From Niebla homalea (lineage: Eukaryota; Ascomycota; Lecanoromycetes; Lecanorales; Ramalinaceae), in NCBI GenBank assembly GCA_019925105.1, contig JAHGAU010000014.1:124001-188000 (forward strand): DNA of 64,000 nucleotides, written 5' to 3'. The translations under genes and the position numbers were made by a program. Below are positions 43,487 to 55,069 of this stretch, in pieces. Every line of letters begins with the position of its first letter. Positions within the stretch are counted from its first letter, which is position 1. The notes below the pieces were generated by a model. It searched no databases. It was given only the letters and a program-made list of their open reading frames with translations, and was not told the DNA's origin.

Positions 43487-45829
43487 AGTTCTACATTAAC
43501 GAGATCATGTTTGGATGTAGGAGAAAAAAAGAGCATTTTCAGGACACTTTCCAACCTTGTGTGTAGTGCAATGTCCCATTTGCACGTTGCCTTACCTACC
43601 GTGGCTCTGCAAAGCTCCCTCTCCGATTGTTTTCATCATCTCCTTGCCTCTCCCTGCTCGAATCCCTCGAATACGGTTTCACAGCCCACCCCGCGAATCA
43701 TTGGATCGTCCACCTTCAAATACCTATCCCTGACCCTCACCCATCACACTCTCATACCTCGCCACCACCTGCCCCGCCTCCACAACATTATCCACCACCA
43801 TCAACTCAAGACCGATCCGCTCAGCCAGACCATACCATTGGCACTCCCCAATCGTCTCCCCAACCCTTCCGTCGCCGTGCCCCAGGAATCACTCGTCCGC
43901 CCTGCCATCCCGCACTGACGACTCAATAAACCATTTCATGCGGATAATCATCCCCACGACAAGGCAGGAAAGTCCCTGCAGCAGCCCCATCTCATCCTCC
44001 TCGCTATCCTCCTCCTTTCTCAATTAAACACCACCACCACCACCAACGCCAACTTCGGCGTGTCCGCTCCTCCTCCTCGTCGAAAGTTATATAATAACAT
44101 CTACACCAACCGACCCATGCCCCTGTCCCCACAATCCCCACCTGCGGAGTCTGTCACTACTTCATTATCATCATCATCATCAGTCTTCCCCCATCCCCAC
44201 ACCACCACCGCGCATGTATCAAACCCCCCCCCCTTTTCCCCTTCTTCTTGTCATCACCGCCCCATCATTGATTTATTTATTCACATCAGCATCAGCAGCA
44301 GCAGCACCTCCTTCTCAACGGCGACGGCACGCGACGGCGGGTACTGCCCCTCCCCTGACGTTTCCTGCCCCTTTTTTCCTTTCCAATCCTTTCCTTGTAA
44401 AATCATCCCATCGAATTGTGGTGGGGTAGGGGAACAGCATGATTGGTGATGGTGCTTGGTTGGTGGTTGTTTGGTTGTTTGGTGAAGTAAGCATGACACG
44501 CGTACCCTCCTCCCCCATCCCTTTACCCCCGCCCACACTTTACCTCCTCTCTCTTTACCCCCCACTTTACCCCCTCCCCCTTCCTTTACCCCCATTCCTC
44601 CTCCCCCTTTACCCCTCTCCCTTTACCCCCGCCCCCTTTCCTCCCGCCCCACTTTACTCCCGCCCCCGCCCCCACACACACACCATCTCATGCAGTCAAG
44701 CAGTGGAGGAGGAGGCGTCGTGGTTTATCTTCCCAGGTGCGCGGCGTAGGGATACTGGGGAAAGCGGGGAAGGGGGAGGGTTAGGTCACGTGGTGGCGGG
44801 GTGGTGTTCGTGTTTGGTGTTTGTGTTGGTGTTTGGTGGAGAAGTACTGGCGTGGCGGGGGCAGGGAGGGGGAGTAGGGAGTAGTGGGCAGGGGGGGTGA
44901 GAGTTATGGTAAGGATAGGCAGGCAAGCGGGCAGGCAGGCTGGCAGGCTGCGTTCGCTGGTGAGGTCGAAGTGGTGGTGGTGGTAGGGTGGTGTGGCGTT
45001 GAGGGTGAGGTTTGGTAATCGCTTGCGTCAGGGGGCCCAGCTTGGTTTGGGGGGGGGGATTTGTATGGCAGCGGAGGGGTTATGGGGACGAGAAGACAGG
45101 GGGGTTGTTTTTGTGAATACGGGTCTAAGACACGAATGCTGACATTAGGCTCTGAGCGTGTCAAAGGAGAGAAGTTTTATCGCAGATTGGCGGGATCCAC
45201 ACCCTCCCGTCCTCTCCCCTATCTTGAAGCTCAAATGGACGAATATGCGGGATGCGAGTACTAAAGGATCGACAATCTAGCGGTTCTCGATATCAGGTGT
45301 AAAGGGGTTCAATGAAGGGTCGATATAGACAGGTCGGACAGCTTTCCGTGGCCTCGATCAAGACGCTGCAGAAAGTATGTTGGGATATTTAATGGTTTAC
45401 AGGCGTAAGGAAGCTAGCTTCTTGTGAAGAGGGGCCTTCCGGAGTTTTCAAGGCGTAATATTCTGAATGAGGCAATAGGAGTAACGAGCACTCGGACGAA
45501 GAATGATTATACCCTCCTTGACGGCCTGGTATGTACACACCATCTTGAACCGAAAAATGAACAGAATGGATGAAGGGCTGAAGCCAACAGAAGGGTGGGA
45601 GAACGTTACTCTTGTGAGGCCTTACTATCGGAAGTGCATAAGCAAAGGTACAGCTCTAGAAATTCAATACTGATCTCGTTCACACATGCCGTTTCCCTCG
45701 CCCTTAGTCTGAAATTGATATTGTCAAAGGGTTGGAATCATCATAGCGAAGAGCTCCTGCTCAACCCATCTGCGGAGCATTGCCACTGCTACTCTTCAAT
45801 GCCATTCGAGAACTATAGTTCTTCCACCA
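43487..45829. other. Low-complexity intergenic region
   Basis: 2.3 kb of strongly strand-biased sequence. 43,600-44,700 is pyrimidine-rich on the plus strand, and 44,700-45,100 is G-rich. Several frames of 70-150 codons exist, but they are Pro/Ser/His- or Gly-rich artefacts of composition. No gene supported. Confidence 0.55.
44519..44662. repeat. Irregular TTTACCCC-type repeat array
   Basis: About eight occurrences of TTTAC followed by two to six C-rich bases, with Pro-codon-like CCC runs between. The minus strand therefore has many G3-G6 runs separated by short loops, a strong G-quadruplex candidate. Unit spacing varies from 10 to 20 bp, so this is not a regular satellite. Confidence 0.65.
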
Positions 45830-47347
45830 CTAGCGTCTCTTCTGCCATGGATTTCCATTCAATCTTTCGTTCTCCTTTTTAAGCTCCTTCTTCTCAAGAC
45901 AGATCCTCTTGTTAGCTTTCAACAACGCCTGTCTCTCCAGCTTTTCGCTCATCACTCTATGTCTCCCATGCTTCTCCAGGAAATCTGGAAAACCAAGGTC
46001 GACGTCTTCTTTCTTCTTATCAGAGTCTGGATCTCTGGCGCGCTTGCGCAGCCTGTCTTCCATCGCGTCGACCAAATCCTGGAATTCCGTAGTCCTAGTC
46101 ACTTTCTTCCTTGAGCCTCCCCCCGCCTTCTCTAAGATGTCTCCTAGGGCTGATGGCAATCTTGCCTTGGCGTCTGCCTTCTCTTGCTTCGTCATTTTCC
46201 TATCCTCCCACTTTGGCTTCCAGCTTCCGTCTGGGTTCTTCGGATCCTTATAACGCCAGACTTTGCGGGGGGTGGGGCTTCCACGATCGTGCCTGGGATG
46301 CTTGTATAGCGTAACACTGCTCTGCTGATAGCTACCGGCTGCCTTCTCCTCGCGCTTGTATGGCGGATCGCTGGCGTGCCGACGGCTTCCTCCCTGGATC
46401 CCCTCGTGCTTGTATGACGGCTCGCCAAGGATCTCCTCGTGCTTGTATGACGGCTCGCCAAGGGTCTGCTCGTGCTTGTATAACGGCTCGCTGCAGTGGT
46501 GATGCCTTCCTCCCAAGGCCTCCTCGTGCTCATGCGGGGTGTGTTCAGCATGACCATACTTTTCGTCTTCAGTCTTCCAGAAGGTGTCCTGCGTGTTACC
46601 TTCAAACTTCAAAAAGTCTCCTTCTTCGTAGTGCTCTTGGTATTCATGCTCTTCTTCACCTTTTTCATCGCCTTCCTCCTCCTGTTTGTATCTGTAGTGC
46701 GTTGCTACTTCTTCTTCCTCCTGTTGATGCTTGTAGTATTCTTCCTCTTCTCCTTTGTAGTATTTCTCTTCTTCGTCCTTGTGATACTTCCCTGCTTCTT
46801 CGTCCTTGTAGTCTCCTCCTCTTTCGTACTTCATGTGATGAAGCAAGATCCCTCCACCCTCCTCTTCACTTCCAGGGTTAAAGACATGCTCTTCTTCAAC
46901 TTCAGATTTGATGACGATCTTGGCTGATTCTGCGGTTTCTGGCTTGATTGCAACCGCTCCGTGGTCTCTGACAGGTCCAGGGTCAAATACGTTCTCTGCT
47001 TTAGCTTTGGGACGTAGGACAGTGATGGCACTGGCGAGCGTCTTTGTGGGCTTGCTCAGCGAGAACGAAACGCGAGATCTTTGAGAGGGATTGTACGAAA
47101 TATCATCAACTCGAGTGTCAATACTGTAGTCCTTGCTGTAGTCTCGACTATACTCCTGGCTGTAGTTATGGCCGTAGTCACGGCTGAAGTCATAATTGTA
47201 GTCACTGCTGTAGGACTCTGATGGCTTTTCTCGGACTTGGCGTTTTCTCCCCATAACGTCTGGACTGAAAAGGATGAATTGTGCTGTGAAGTTCCGGTGT
47301 CCTGCTTTTCCCAATGACGATGGTGAGCCAAAAGCTTTATTGAGCAC
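45830..47347 (-). CDS. Low-complexity Tyr/Lys/Glu-rich repeat protein, unknown function
   Basis: 505 residues in one exon. The N-terminal part has Asp/Tyr/Ser repeats (SRDYGHNYSQEYSRDYSKDY). The middle, about residues 165-270, is Glu/Tyr/Lys-rich (KYYKGEEEEYYKHQQEEEE). Then come five degenerate repeats of about 12-20 residues centred on YKHE (PLYKHEQTLGEP, PSYKHEEILGEP, PSYKHEGIQGG, PPYKREEKAAG, TLYKHPRHDRG). The C-terminal third is less repetitive: PRKVWRYKDPKNPDGSWKP, DLVDAMEDRLRKRARD, and a final basic coiled coil from about 470 (EKLERQALLKANKRI to the end). I do not know the family. The basic end could bind nucleic acid or form a coil; that is a guess. It is the last gene before the AT-rich island. 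An inner Met at 47,254 (MGRKRQVREKP) is an alternative start. Confidence 0.62.
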   Translation of the reverse strand: MLNKAFGSPSSLGKAGHRNFTAQFILFSPDVMGRKRQVREKPSESYSSDYNYDFSRDYGHNYSQEYSRDYSKDYSIDTRVDDISYNPSQRSRVSFSLSKPTKTLASAITVLRPKAKAENVFDPGPVRDHGAVAIKPETAESAKIVIKSEVEEEHVFNPGSEEEGGGILLHHMKYERGGDYKDEEAGKYHKDEEEKYYKGEEEEYYKHQQEEEEVATHYRYKQEEEGDEKGEEEHEYQEHYEEGDFLKFEGNTQDTFWKTEDEKYGHAEHTPHEHEEALGGRHHHCSEPLYKHEQTLGEPSYKHEEILGEPSYKHEGIQGGSRRHASDPPYKREEKAAGSYQQSSVTLYKHPRHDRGSPTPRKVWRYKDPKNPDGSWKPKWEDRKMTKQEKADAKARLPSALGDILEKAGGGSRKKVTRTTEFQDLVDAMEDRLRKRARDPDSDKKKEDVDLGFPDFLEKHGRHRVMSEKLERQALLKANKRICLEKKELKKENERLNGNPWQKRR

Positions 47348-48115
47348 GGTAGGAGATCCAGCTAGTCCAGCCTAATCTGTAGCCTTATTCCGGATTCATT
47401 GCCATTAGTCTTATATTCTAGACTTACTCACAGGAGCAGACTGCAGGCCTTGAGTGTTGATTTAACAGCTCTTATGATTTTGAGAGATGTCAGCTGCCAA
47501 AGCTGGCTCAATGCTGTTACAATGACAGCAAATCTCGTCGAAGGGATTCAATGGCACTGAAAAGTAACCCCTTTTGCAGATTTCTTGAAGCCGAACAGCT
47601 TCAAGGGCATTGTTTTTCAATCCAGTGAGCCTCGAAGAGAGATAAGATGGTAGAATGTTCTTGACGGGATTGAAAAGACGAAGAAGGAACGGTCTCTTTA
47701 ATGGGCATGCATGACATAATTCTTGGCATATTCTGGTGAAACGTGACGGACGCGTGACACCTGACCAGGCGCGCTCAAGAAATGACAAAGAAGGAAAGGG
47801 CACGACTTTGCATTCTTGCAAAGAGGTGCAGTACTTGGAACTCAGAGAAGTAAATCACGAGATTGCTGTAATAGCATTCAAACCTTGAACTACTGTAACC
47901 ATCAGTCCAAAACTTAGCTGGGTTGGATGGAAAATTAAACAAGCGAAATATGAAAGCGGCAGTCAATGATTTCATGTTAGCATAGCCGATCGCCAAAGCG
48001 TTTAGCTTACAAATGGGGTATTCATCATAACGTTGTGAAGGATGATGTAATATGCGCAAATGGGTGCAGTGTGCAGGGGGAAGGGTAAGTAAGCCGAATT
48101 ACTTGTATTGAGTCT
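47348..48115. other. Transition to AT-rich island, no gene seen
   Basis: About 0.77 kb with normal composition. Minus-strand frames at 47,462-47,821 and 47,775-48,059 have no motif. Composition drops sharply from about 48,120. Confidence 0.5.
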
Positions 48116-49663
48116 ACCACTATGCTTATCTAATTATACTGTAATAACGACCGTATTTATGTCCATCTTAAGGACCGTTTAATAACCGTATACTTACCGT
48201 ACCTTATATACCGGTATACCTATAATACCGTTAATAAAAGGCCGTTTAATAAGCCTTTATATAATAAGGTTTCCAATATAAAGGCTGCCAAGATAACCGC
48301 GGAATACCCCCGTATATTACTCCCTTTTTAAAGCTATAATGAATTTATAACGGTAATATTATTATTAACTTATTAAATATAATTTAAGCTTTAATTAATT
48401 TATCTTAAAGGGTTATTTTAATAAAAATTTTATTATAATATTTATAAGTTAATTTTTAATATTAATATATTTTATTAAAATAAAGCCTTTTTATACCTTT
48501 TTTTAAATAAAATAATATTAAACGTTAATATACTTAATCCGTAAATAATTCTCCGGGTTCTTAATAAAGGAGATATTACCGTTATCATTATTAAATAGAA
48601 TAATAAACTTATAACCTTTAAAGAATCCGGTTTTATTAATTTACTTTATAAATTAAATATTCGTTTTATATTTTTTAGAAAGAACTATATATTTAACTTC
48701 TACGGTAAAAATAATAACGGTATATTATTTCCGAGTATATTATACGTATATTATATTAATATTTAATATTATAAAGCCGTATAATAACCTTTTATTATTT
48801 TTATTATTAATAAACGTAATATCTATAAAGTATTTAAGTAATCCGCCGTCGGTTACATTAAAAATATAAGCTTAAATTTAATATACTCTTTAAGTATTTA
48901 AGTATTTACATTAAATAGTTTTAATATTAAATAACGGGGTTATTATAAAATTAATTTAATTTTAAGATTAAAAAAGCTAAATTTAAATAAATAATAATTT
49001 AAAAAAATATAAGCTTATTAAAAAGCTATTAATAAATGTATTAATTTATTTATTATTTATTAAGTTAAATTATTTATATATCTTTATATTTATTTATTAA
49101 GATATTAATATTATTATAGCTTATTATATAATATTTTTTAAGGATATTTTTAACGTAGTTTATTTAATTTATAGCTATAATATCGTCGTTTTAAAAAATT
49201 TATATCCCGAAAATTACCTTTAATAAACCTTTTTTAATAAGCTTAAATATTAAAGTTAAATAATCCTTTATTTATTTATAAATCTTTAAGTTTTTAATAA
49301 TAATAATAATTTTATTAATATAAAGGATTATTAAATATATTTCTTGTTTAAACTTCTTAATAAAAACGTATAAATTAACTTAAATAAGGATAAAATTAAA
49401 TTTATAAAATTAGAATTAAAATTATTTAATTTAAATTTTTTTTAATTATTTAAGTTTATAAAAACCTTTAAGTAAACGGAAATATTTACCGGTATTTTAT
49501 TAAGTTATCGGAATACCCTTAAAGATACTTATATAGATTTCTTTATTTAAATTATTATTTAAATATATAATAACAACGTTTAAAAATTATAATTAAAGTC
49601 TATAAATAACTATAAATATTAAAAGTAAATAAAGCAACTTATATTTTAAAGTAAATAAAAAAG
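48116..49663. other. RIP-mutated AT-rich sequence, unidentified
   Basis: 1.5 kb, strongly A/T with stops in every frame. Remaining C and G are mostly in CCGG-, CGG- or CCTTAAGG-like contexts, and CpA/TpG looks scarce, as expected for RIP. It is surely repeat-derived, but I could not match it to either Gypsy copy. TGTATTGAG at about 48,103 could be an element end; this is unproven. Confidence 0.6.
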
Positions 49664-49996
49664 TGTTAGCAGCTAGCGCCACCTCTGCGCCGGCGCTATA
49701 ATAATGCGTTATACTGCTACGCCAAGGTAGGCCGTTAAGCCTTAATAAAGGGCCTTAATAACGGCCTTAATAAGCGTTATTTATAAGCCGTAGCTTAATA
49801 GGCGTAAAGCGGGATAATTATTATGTTTATTTTAAATAAAGGTTATATTTTAATTCTTTCTAAGTTCCTTAAGAATTAATTTTATTATTAATTTACTTAT
49901 TAAAGTAATACTTAAGTATCCAGACTATAACGTTACGTCTTTTATATTTACCTTTATTAATCCCGCTGGCGTATTATTAATGGAGTTAATTTAATA
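49664..49996. repeat. LTR of Gypsy copy A (333 bp)
   Basis: Starts TGTTAGCAGCTAGCGCC and ends TTAATA, where copy B's left LTR shows that the unmutated end is a TCTAA(C/T)A type. It has the same length as both LTRs of copy B and is inverted relative to them. The first 70 bases are much less mutated than the rest. Confidence 0.85.
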
Positions 49997-50734
49997 TTTT
50001 AATTCTTCTTTTTTATTAAGGAAAAAACCCGACGTTACCGTTATAATAGATATTTAATTAACTTAATAAACCTTAGAATAAAAAGGTAATATTTACTTTT
50101 TAATTAAGAACCTTTTTATTATAATTAAGTAAATTAAAACAGCGGAGCGCCATTATAATATTATAACTTAATAAGTTTAACTTTTAAAATTATAATTTAA
50201 AGTTAATTAGTTTAAGGCCGAAAATCGTACTTATTAAAAGTATATATTTAACCGCATTAATACGTAATATAAAAGTTTATGCTCCGGGACTTTCCCCCGC
50301 GTTAACTTTATTATTAAGCTTTATATCGATAACGTATTATTAACGGTTTTTATTTTACCTTATAAAAATAAATTTTTTTATCCGGAAAAACTTAAGTTAT
50401 ATTAAAATAAGTTTAAGGGTAAATATTAAATATAATTTATTAATTTAAAAAAATTATTTATATTTTATCTTAAGTACTTTTTTATTAAAAGAAAAAAGGT
50501 AGTTTTTTATTTAAAGTTTATTTCTTATAAAATCTTTAATTTACCGGACGAAAAAATTAATAAAATAAATTATTAAAAACTTAAAGATAAACTCTTAAAT
50601 TTAATAATTAATCCGGAAAACCGCCGGTTTATTTATTATAAATAATTTAAGGATATTAAGTAATACTTTAATTAAAAAGTAACGTAATTCCGTAATACTT
50701 TAAAGACTATAAAAAAAAACTTATTATTATTATT

Positions 50735-50917
50735 TGTTATGCACCAGGTGGTGATAAGTAATTGCACTGTAAAAGTGGGTGGTAAGTATATAAATGATTA
50801 TCTATATAAGTGCTATATAGGAGTAAATATAAGTATGCGCTAAGCACCGGGTATCCGCTATACCCTTTTAGGCCTTAGTGCCCATAAAGGTTTTAGCAAT
50901 AGCTTTTATATATAATA
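50735..50917. repeat. Left LTR of the nested 2.1-kb element
   Basis: 183-bp repeat starting TGTTATGCACCAGGTGG. It has more C/G-to-T/A changes than its partner, including its end, which reads TATATAATA in place of CACATAACA. Confidence 0.85.
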
Positions 50918-52673
50918 AATATATTAAAAAAGGAAAAATGTTACGCTTACGTAACAACGGCGAAGTCGATAGCCTTATAAATTAAAGCGGCTTTAAAGTT
51001 AGAGAATAAGTATATTTAACGCCGAGGAAATTGAAAAAATAAAAACAATACGGGGTAACGGCGCATTAAGAAAGTATATTAATAGTAAAGTTGAAAAACC
51101 AGTTAAAAAAACCGAAAAACCGTAAGCCGGATAATTATCGCGATTTTACCCGGGAAATAATCGTGGATTTAAGTGTTTTAAAAGAGCTAAATCGCTTAAA
51201 TCCGTAATATCCGGGGTTTAACTGAATAAATATCTTTTCGAGCTTTTAATGGCCATAATAATGGTATTATTCCAGTCCGGGTTGCGAAAGGACCATATAT
51301 TACCTTTTTCGTTATAAAAGTAAGCTTAATTATTTACCTAATATATACCAACGTATTCGTCTTATAGTGAAAGCTTAATCTTATCGTCGGACTTAAGGGT
51401 AAGGTCCGTATTACTATTATTATTACGTAAGTGGTAGATTTTTAAGGGGTCCGGTACGGGGAGTACTTTATAAGTAGCTTTATTAATAAAGCAGTATTTA
51501 TCGCTTTACTTAAATTTATTCTTATTAACCCTATAATTACCGGTAACTTAACGGGGTTAAATATATCTTATAATCTCTTTATTATATTAAGGTCTTATTT
51601 TATTATAGTATTATTATTGCTTATATTAACTTAATTACCGTATACGAACGCTATTAACGAGGTTTTTAAATAAACCGTTTACCGGCCTTTATAGGGTATT
51701 TTTAAAAGGCCCTTTAAACCGGTTAAAGGCCATCTATATTAACTACTTCCAAGTATATTAACCGTTAATATGGTAGTAAAGCATTATTATTTACCTAATA
51801 AAGGCGGTAATACTTATTTAATTAATTATATTTTTCCGGGTAAACTTTATACGTATTAATTACTTTAAAAGCTAATTCTCCGGGATATTAAAACGTTTTT
51901 TAAGTTTAAAATTAAGAGGAGTTAAGGAGGTAATTTATTAAAGCGTTTTATGAATAATAAAGTAAAGCTTAGATATTTATTAATTATAAGTTTCTTTTAA
52001 GAAATTCTTATTGTTTTTAAAAAAATATATAATAATATTTTTAATAATTAAAGATAATAACTTAATTAAGCCGATAATAAAAAGTTTATTAATAAATTTA
52101 TAAATGTTACCGGTATTATTAAAGTGGCTGACTTCCTTAATACGTTAACGATTTATCTTAAAAGTCTATACGATATATAAAGTTTAAGAAACTTATTAAG
52201 GGCCGTACGTTTCTAGGGTATACGGTATATCTTTTTTTCTTTTTAGATTAAATAGCTTATTAATTAAGTAAGGTTCGCGTTATTATTATTATATTAATAA
52301 CTCTTAATAAGTCTTAAAAGTATTTATATGGTTTATTAAGGACTTAATATTATTAATAAGAAATTATTGGCTTATTATTAAAATTCAAATTACTTCAGTA
52401 AAGGAGGAAAGGTCTTATTGCTATAGTAATAACCCTAATACCGGAGCTATTAAAGTTAAAGTTAAAGGAAAGCCTTTCCTACGTATCCTTAATATTATAA
52501 GGATTAAGTAATAGGTGGAATTAATGATTTATTGAATAGCTAATAAAGGGATTAACGTTAAATAAGCGATATTATACTTAATACTTTAGTAAAAGAACTA
52601 AAAGGTAAAAGTATAATAATCGAAAGCTTTATATTAATTATTAAGTAGAAGAACTCGTGCTATTATTACCATT

Positions 52674-52856
52674 TATTATGCACCAGGTGGTAATAAGTAA
52701 ATGCACTGTAAAAGTGGGTGGTAAGTATATGAATGATCATTTATATAAGTGCTATGCAGGAGTAAATATGAGTGTACGCCAAGCACCGGGCATCCGCTAT
52801 ACCCTTTTAGGCCTTAGTGCCCGTAAAGGTCTTGGCAATGGCCTTTGCACATAACA
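52674..52856. repeat. Right LTR of the nested 2.1-kb element
   Basis: 183-bp partner ending CACATAACA. It is the least mutated stretch of the island. A 65-codon open frame at 52657-52854 lies wholly in it and is not a gene. Confidence 0.85.
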
Positions 52857-54099
52857 TTATTAAATAAGTTTTATACTTATATATTCTTTATAAAGCTTTT
52901 ATTAAAACTTAAAATTAAAATCTTTATAATTAATAAAATATTAAGAATTTAAAATAATATTATAACGGTAATAATTATATAGGAAAATAATTTAAAGCGT
53001 ATTATTAATAATAATTAAAAAGCCAATAAGGATAAATCCCTTAAAAATAAAGTATTTAAACTTAATTCTAATAACTTAAAGCCGGTATGTATTTTTATTA
53101 AAATTAATTTTTATAATTAAAAACATAAAATTATATTTAAAAACTCCGACGTTACCCTTAAAGTAAATAAGAACGTTAAATATTATATATATTATAAAAA
53201 AGGCCATTATATATCCGATTACTTTACCGTTTTATAAAATAAAGTCTTAATAATAAACGTAAAATTCCGTAAAAAAAATAACGTATTAAAAAATAATAAA
53301 GTTCCGGTAACGTTTTAAAATCGGAGTTAATAAAGAAATAACTAAAGGTATACCCGGCTTTTATTATTAAGGGCTAAATAAATTTTTAAAATAATCCTTA
53401 ATTATTAAATATATTAATTAATATTAAAACTTAAATAAATTTAACTTTATAAATATATATAATTTAATAAAACTTATAGTTAATTTTTATTATTTTACCG
53501 TAAGCGGCTTTTTTTAATAATAAGTAAATCTTTTATTATAACGCTTATTAATTATAATATTATTTAATTAATAATTAAAAATAATAAAAGCAATATAAAA
53601 TATTCTTTTATATTATTAATTAAAAAGGTTTAAATATAGTCCTTAATCTATTAGTTTTACGCGTTTTATAAATAACGATTAATCCGGCGGCGGATAAATA
53701 ATACTTTAAGGTTAATTTTTATAAGTTATAAATTAATAACGTTTATAATTTTAATTAAAGTTTAACGGAGATTAATAAGGTCTTTATAATCGTTTACGTA
53801 AATATAATAACGGAACGCTTAAAAGTATTATAAATCTTTTAGGGTAATTTAACGTATATAAGTATTATAAAAGACTTTATTAACCGGAATATTTTAAAAG
53901 AGTTAAGTAAATATATAAATATTTTTTTTAATAATATAATTAATACTTTACTTAAATTAAAATAAAAGGATTATATTATTAATTTAAATAGTAAAAAATT
54001 ATTATATAATTTATTTCGGGTAAAGTTAACGGAACTCCGGCGGTATCTTAAGGATATTATAGCCCGGGGTTAAATTTATTATTTAACGTTATCTATAAA

Positions 54100-54442
54100 C
54101 GTTTTAATCCTTTTTATATTTAAAAAAAACGGCGGCCTTTATTTCTATATCGATTATTATAAATTAAATACGGTTATAGTTAAAAATCAATATTTATTAC
54201 TTTTAATTACCGAGATTTTTAATTAATTAAATAATTTTAAATAGTTTATTAAGTTGGATTTTAAGGATATTTATTACCGGTTACGGATTAAGTCCGGCGA
54301 TAAATAGAAAACGGCATTCTATACGTATTATAGTTACTTTAAGTATTTCATTATATTATTTAAGGTAATTAATATTTTAATAATTTTTTAAGTTTATATT
54401 AATTGTATTTTTATTAATTTTATTAATATAACTTATATAATT
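54100..54442 (+). pseudogene. Gypsy reverse transcriptase relic (copy A)
   Basis: Conceptual translation keeps the Gypsy reverse transcriptase order: KKNGGLYFYIDYYKLN (for K-D-G-G-x-R-x-C-V-D-Y-R-x-L-N), VKNQYLLLLITEI (NRYPLPLI), KLDFKDIYYRLRIK (KLDLxxAYHxIRI) and KTAFYTYYSYFKY (WKTAFRTRYGHFEY). Substitutions are nearly all those made by C-to-T or G-to-A change. It stops at the YLDD site. Non-functional. Confidence 0.88.
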
Positions 54443-54731
54443 TAATTGATTGATTGATTTATACTACGGATCTAGCTAAGCTAATTCCGGCGTTCTTTAA
54501 TACTCGGCCATTTAACCTTATTAATAACCGTAAAAAACCCGATATCTATAACGTTAGGAATAAAACCGGTATCTACCTAGTTTTTACTTACGTTTTAAGG
54601 GTTAAAAGTATTTACGGCCGTCTAGAGAGTAAGAATTTATTTATATACTTTTTCTAAGAAAACCTATAATATTATAATTAAATCTACTTAAGGGTTATTT
54701 TTAAATTTATTATTCTTCCGTTACCTTACGG
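54443..54731. other. Unrelated 290-bp fragment between Gypsy copies
   Basis: Begins with an ATTG repeat (ATTGATTGATTGATTT) exactly where copy A homology ends, and runs to the GTTTA target duplication of copy B. It is less AT-rich than either neighbour and contains a 67-codon open frame without recognisable features. It was probably the host sequence of copy B's insertion; its continuation would be expected after 62,389. Confidence 0.55.
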
Positions 54732-54736
54732 GTTTA
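54732..54736. repeat. Target site duplication of Gypsy copy B, left (GTTTA)
   Basis: GTTTA precedes the left LTR of copy B and recurs at 62385-62389 after its right LTR. Confidence 0.82.
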
Positions 54737-55069
54737 TATTAGACTGACTCCGCTGGCGGCACGCCGGCGGGACTAATAAAGGTGGATATAGAAGACGTGA
54801 CGTTACGGTCTAGATACTTGGGTATTACTTTAATAAGTAGATTAATAATAAGATTAATTCTTAAGGAACTTAGAAAGAATTGGGGCATAGTTTTTACTTA
54901 AGGTAAAAATAATAATTACCCCGTTTTACGCTTATTAAATTACGGCTTATAAATAACGTATATTAAGGCCGTTATTAAGGCTTTTTATTAAGTTTTAATA
55001 ATTTACCTTAACGTAATAATATAGCGTATTATTAAAATACCGGCATAAAGATAACGTTAATTATTAATA
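54737..55069. repeat. Left LTR of Gypsy copy B
   Basis: 333 bp. Its outer end (TATTAGACTGACTCC) is nearly native and GC-rich, while its inner end (ATTATTAATA for GCTGCTAACA) is fully converted. Confidence 0.87.

Larger units (their letters stand above)
50735..52856. mobile_element. Short LTR element (2.1 kb, non-autonomous-like) nested in Gypsy copy A
   Basis: 2,122 bp bounded by 183-bp direct repeats (50735-50917 and 52674-52856) with TGTTATG...CATAACA ends and a TTATT duplication (50730-50734 and 52857-52861). The uninterrupted target is visible in Gypsy copy B at about 61,300-61,330 (minus strand), proving insertion. The 1.76-kb interior has no readable polyprotein. It is less AT-rich than its surroundings, suggesting a later arrival or weaker RIP. 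The size fits a non-autonomous or internally deleted LTR element (LARD/TRIM-like); strand undetermined. Confidence 0.85.
49664..54442 (+). mobile_element. Ty3/Gypsy element copy A, 3'-truncated, with nested insertion
   Basis: The plus-strand copy of the same Gypsy family found complete at 54737-62384. It begins with a 333-bp LTR (49664-49996), starting TGTTAGCAGCTAGCGCC. Its internal sequence runs 49997-50734 and 52862-54442, interrupted by a 2,122-bp LTR element. Homology with copy B ends just after ACTTATATAATTTA, which encodes the start of the reverse transcriptase YxDD region, so about 5 kb including RNase H, integrase and the 3' LTR are missing. A degenerate reverse transcriptase is readable at 54,100-54,440. 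Heavily RIP-mutated and inactive. Copies A and B form a large imperfect inverted repeat of about 2.65 kb arms. Confidence 0.85.

Noticed and set aside
52657..52854. 65-codon open frame in the AT-rich island
   Set aside because: It lies wholly in the right LTR of the nested element; it is open only because this LTR is little mutated.
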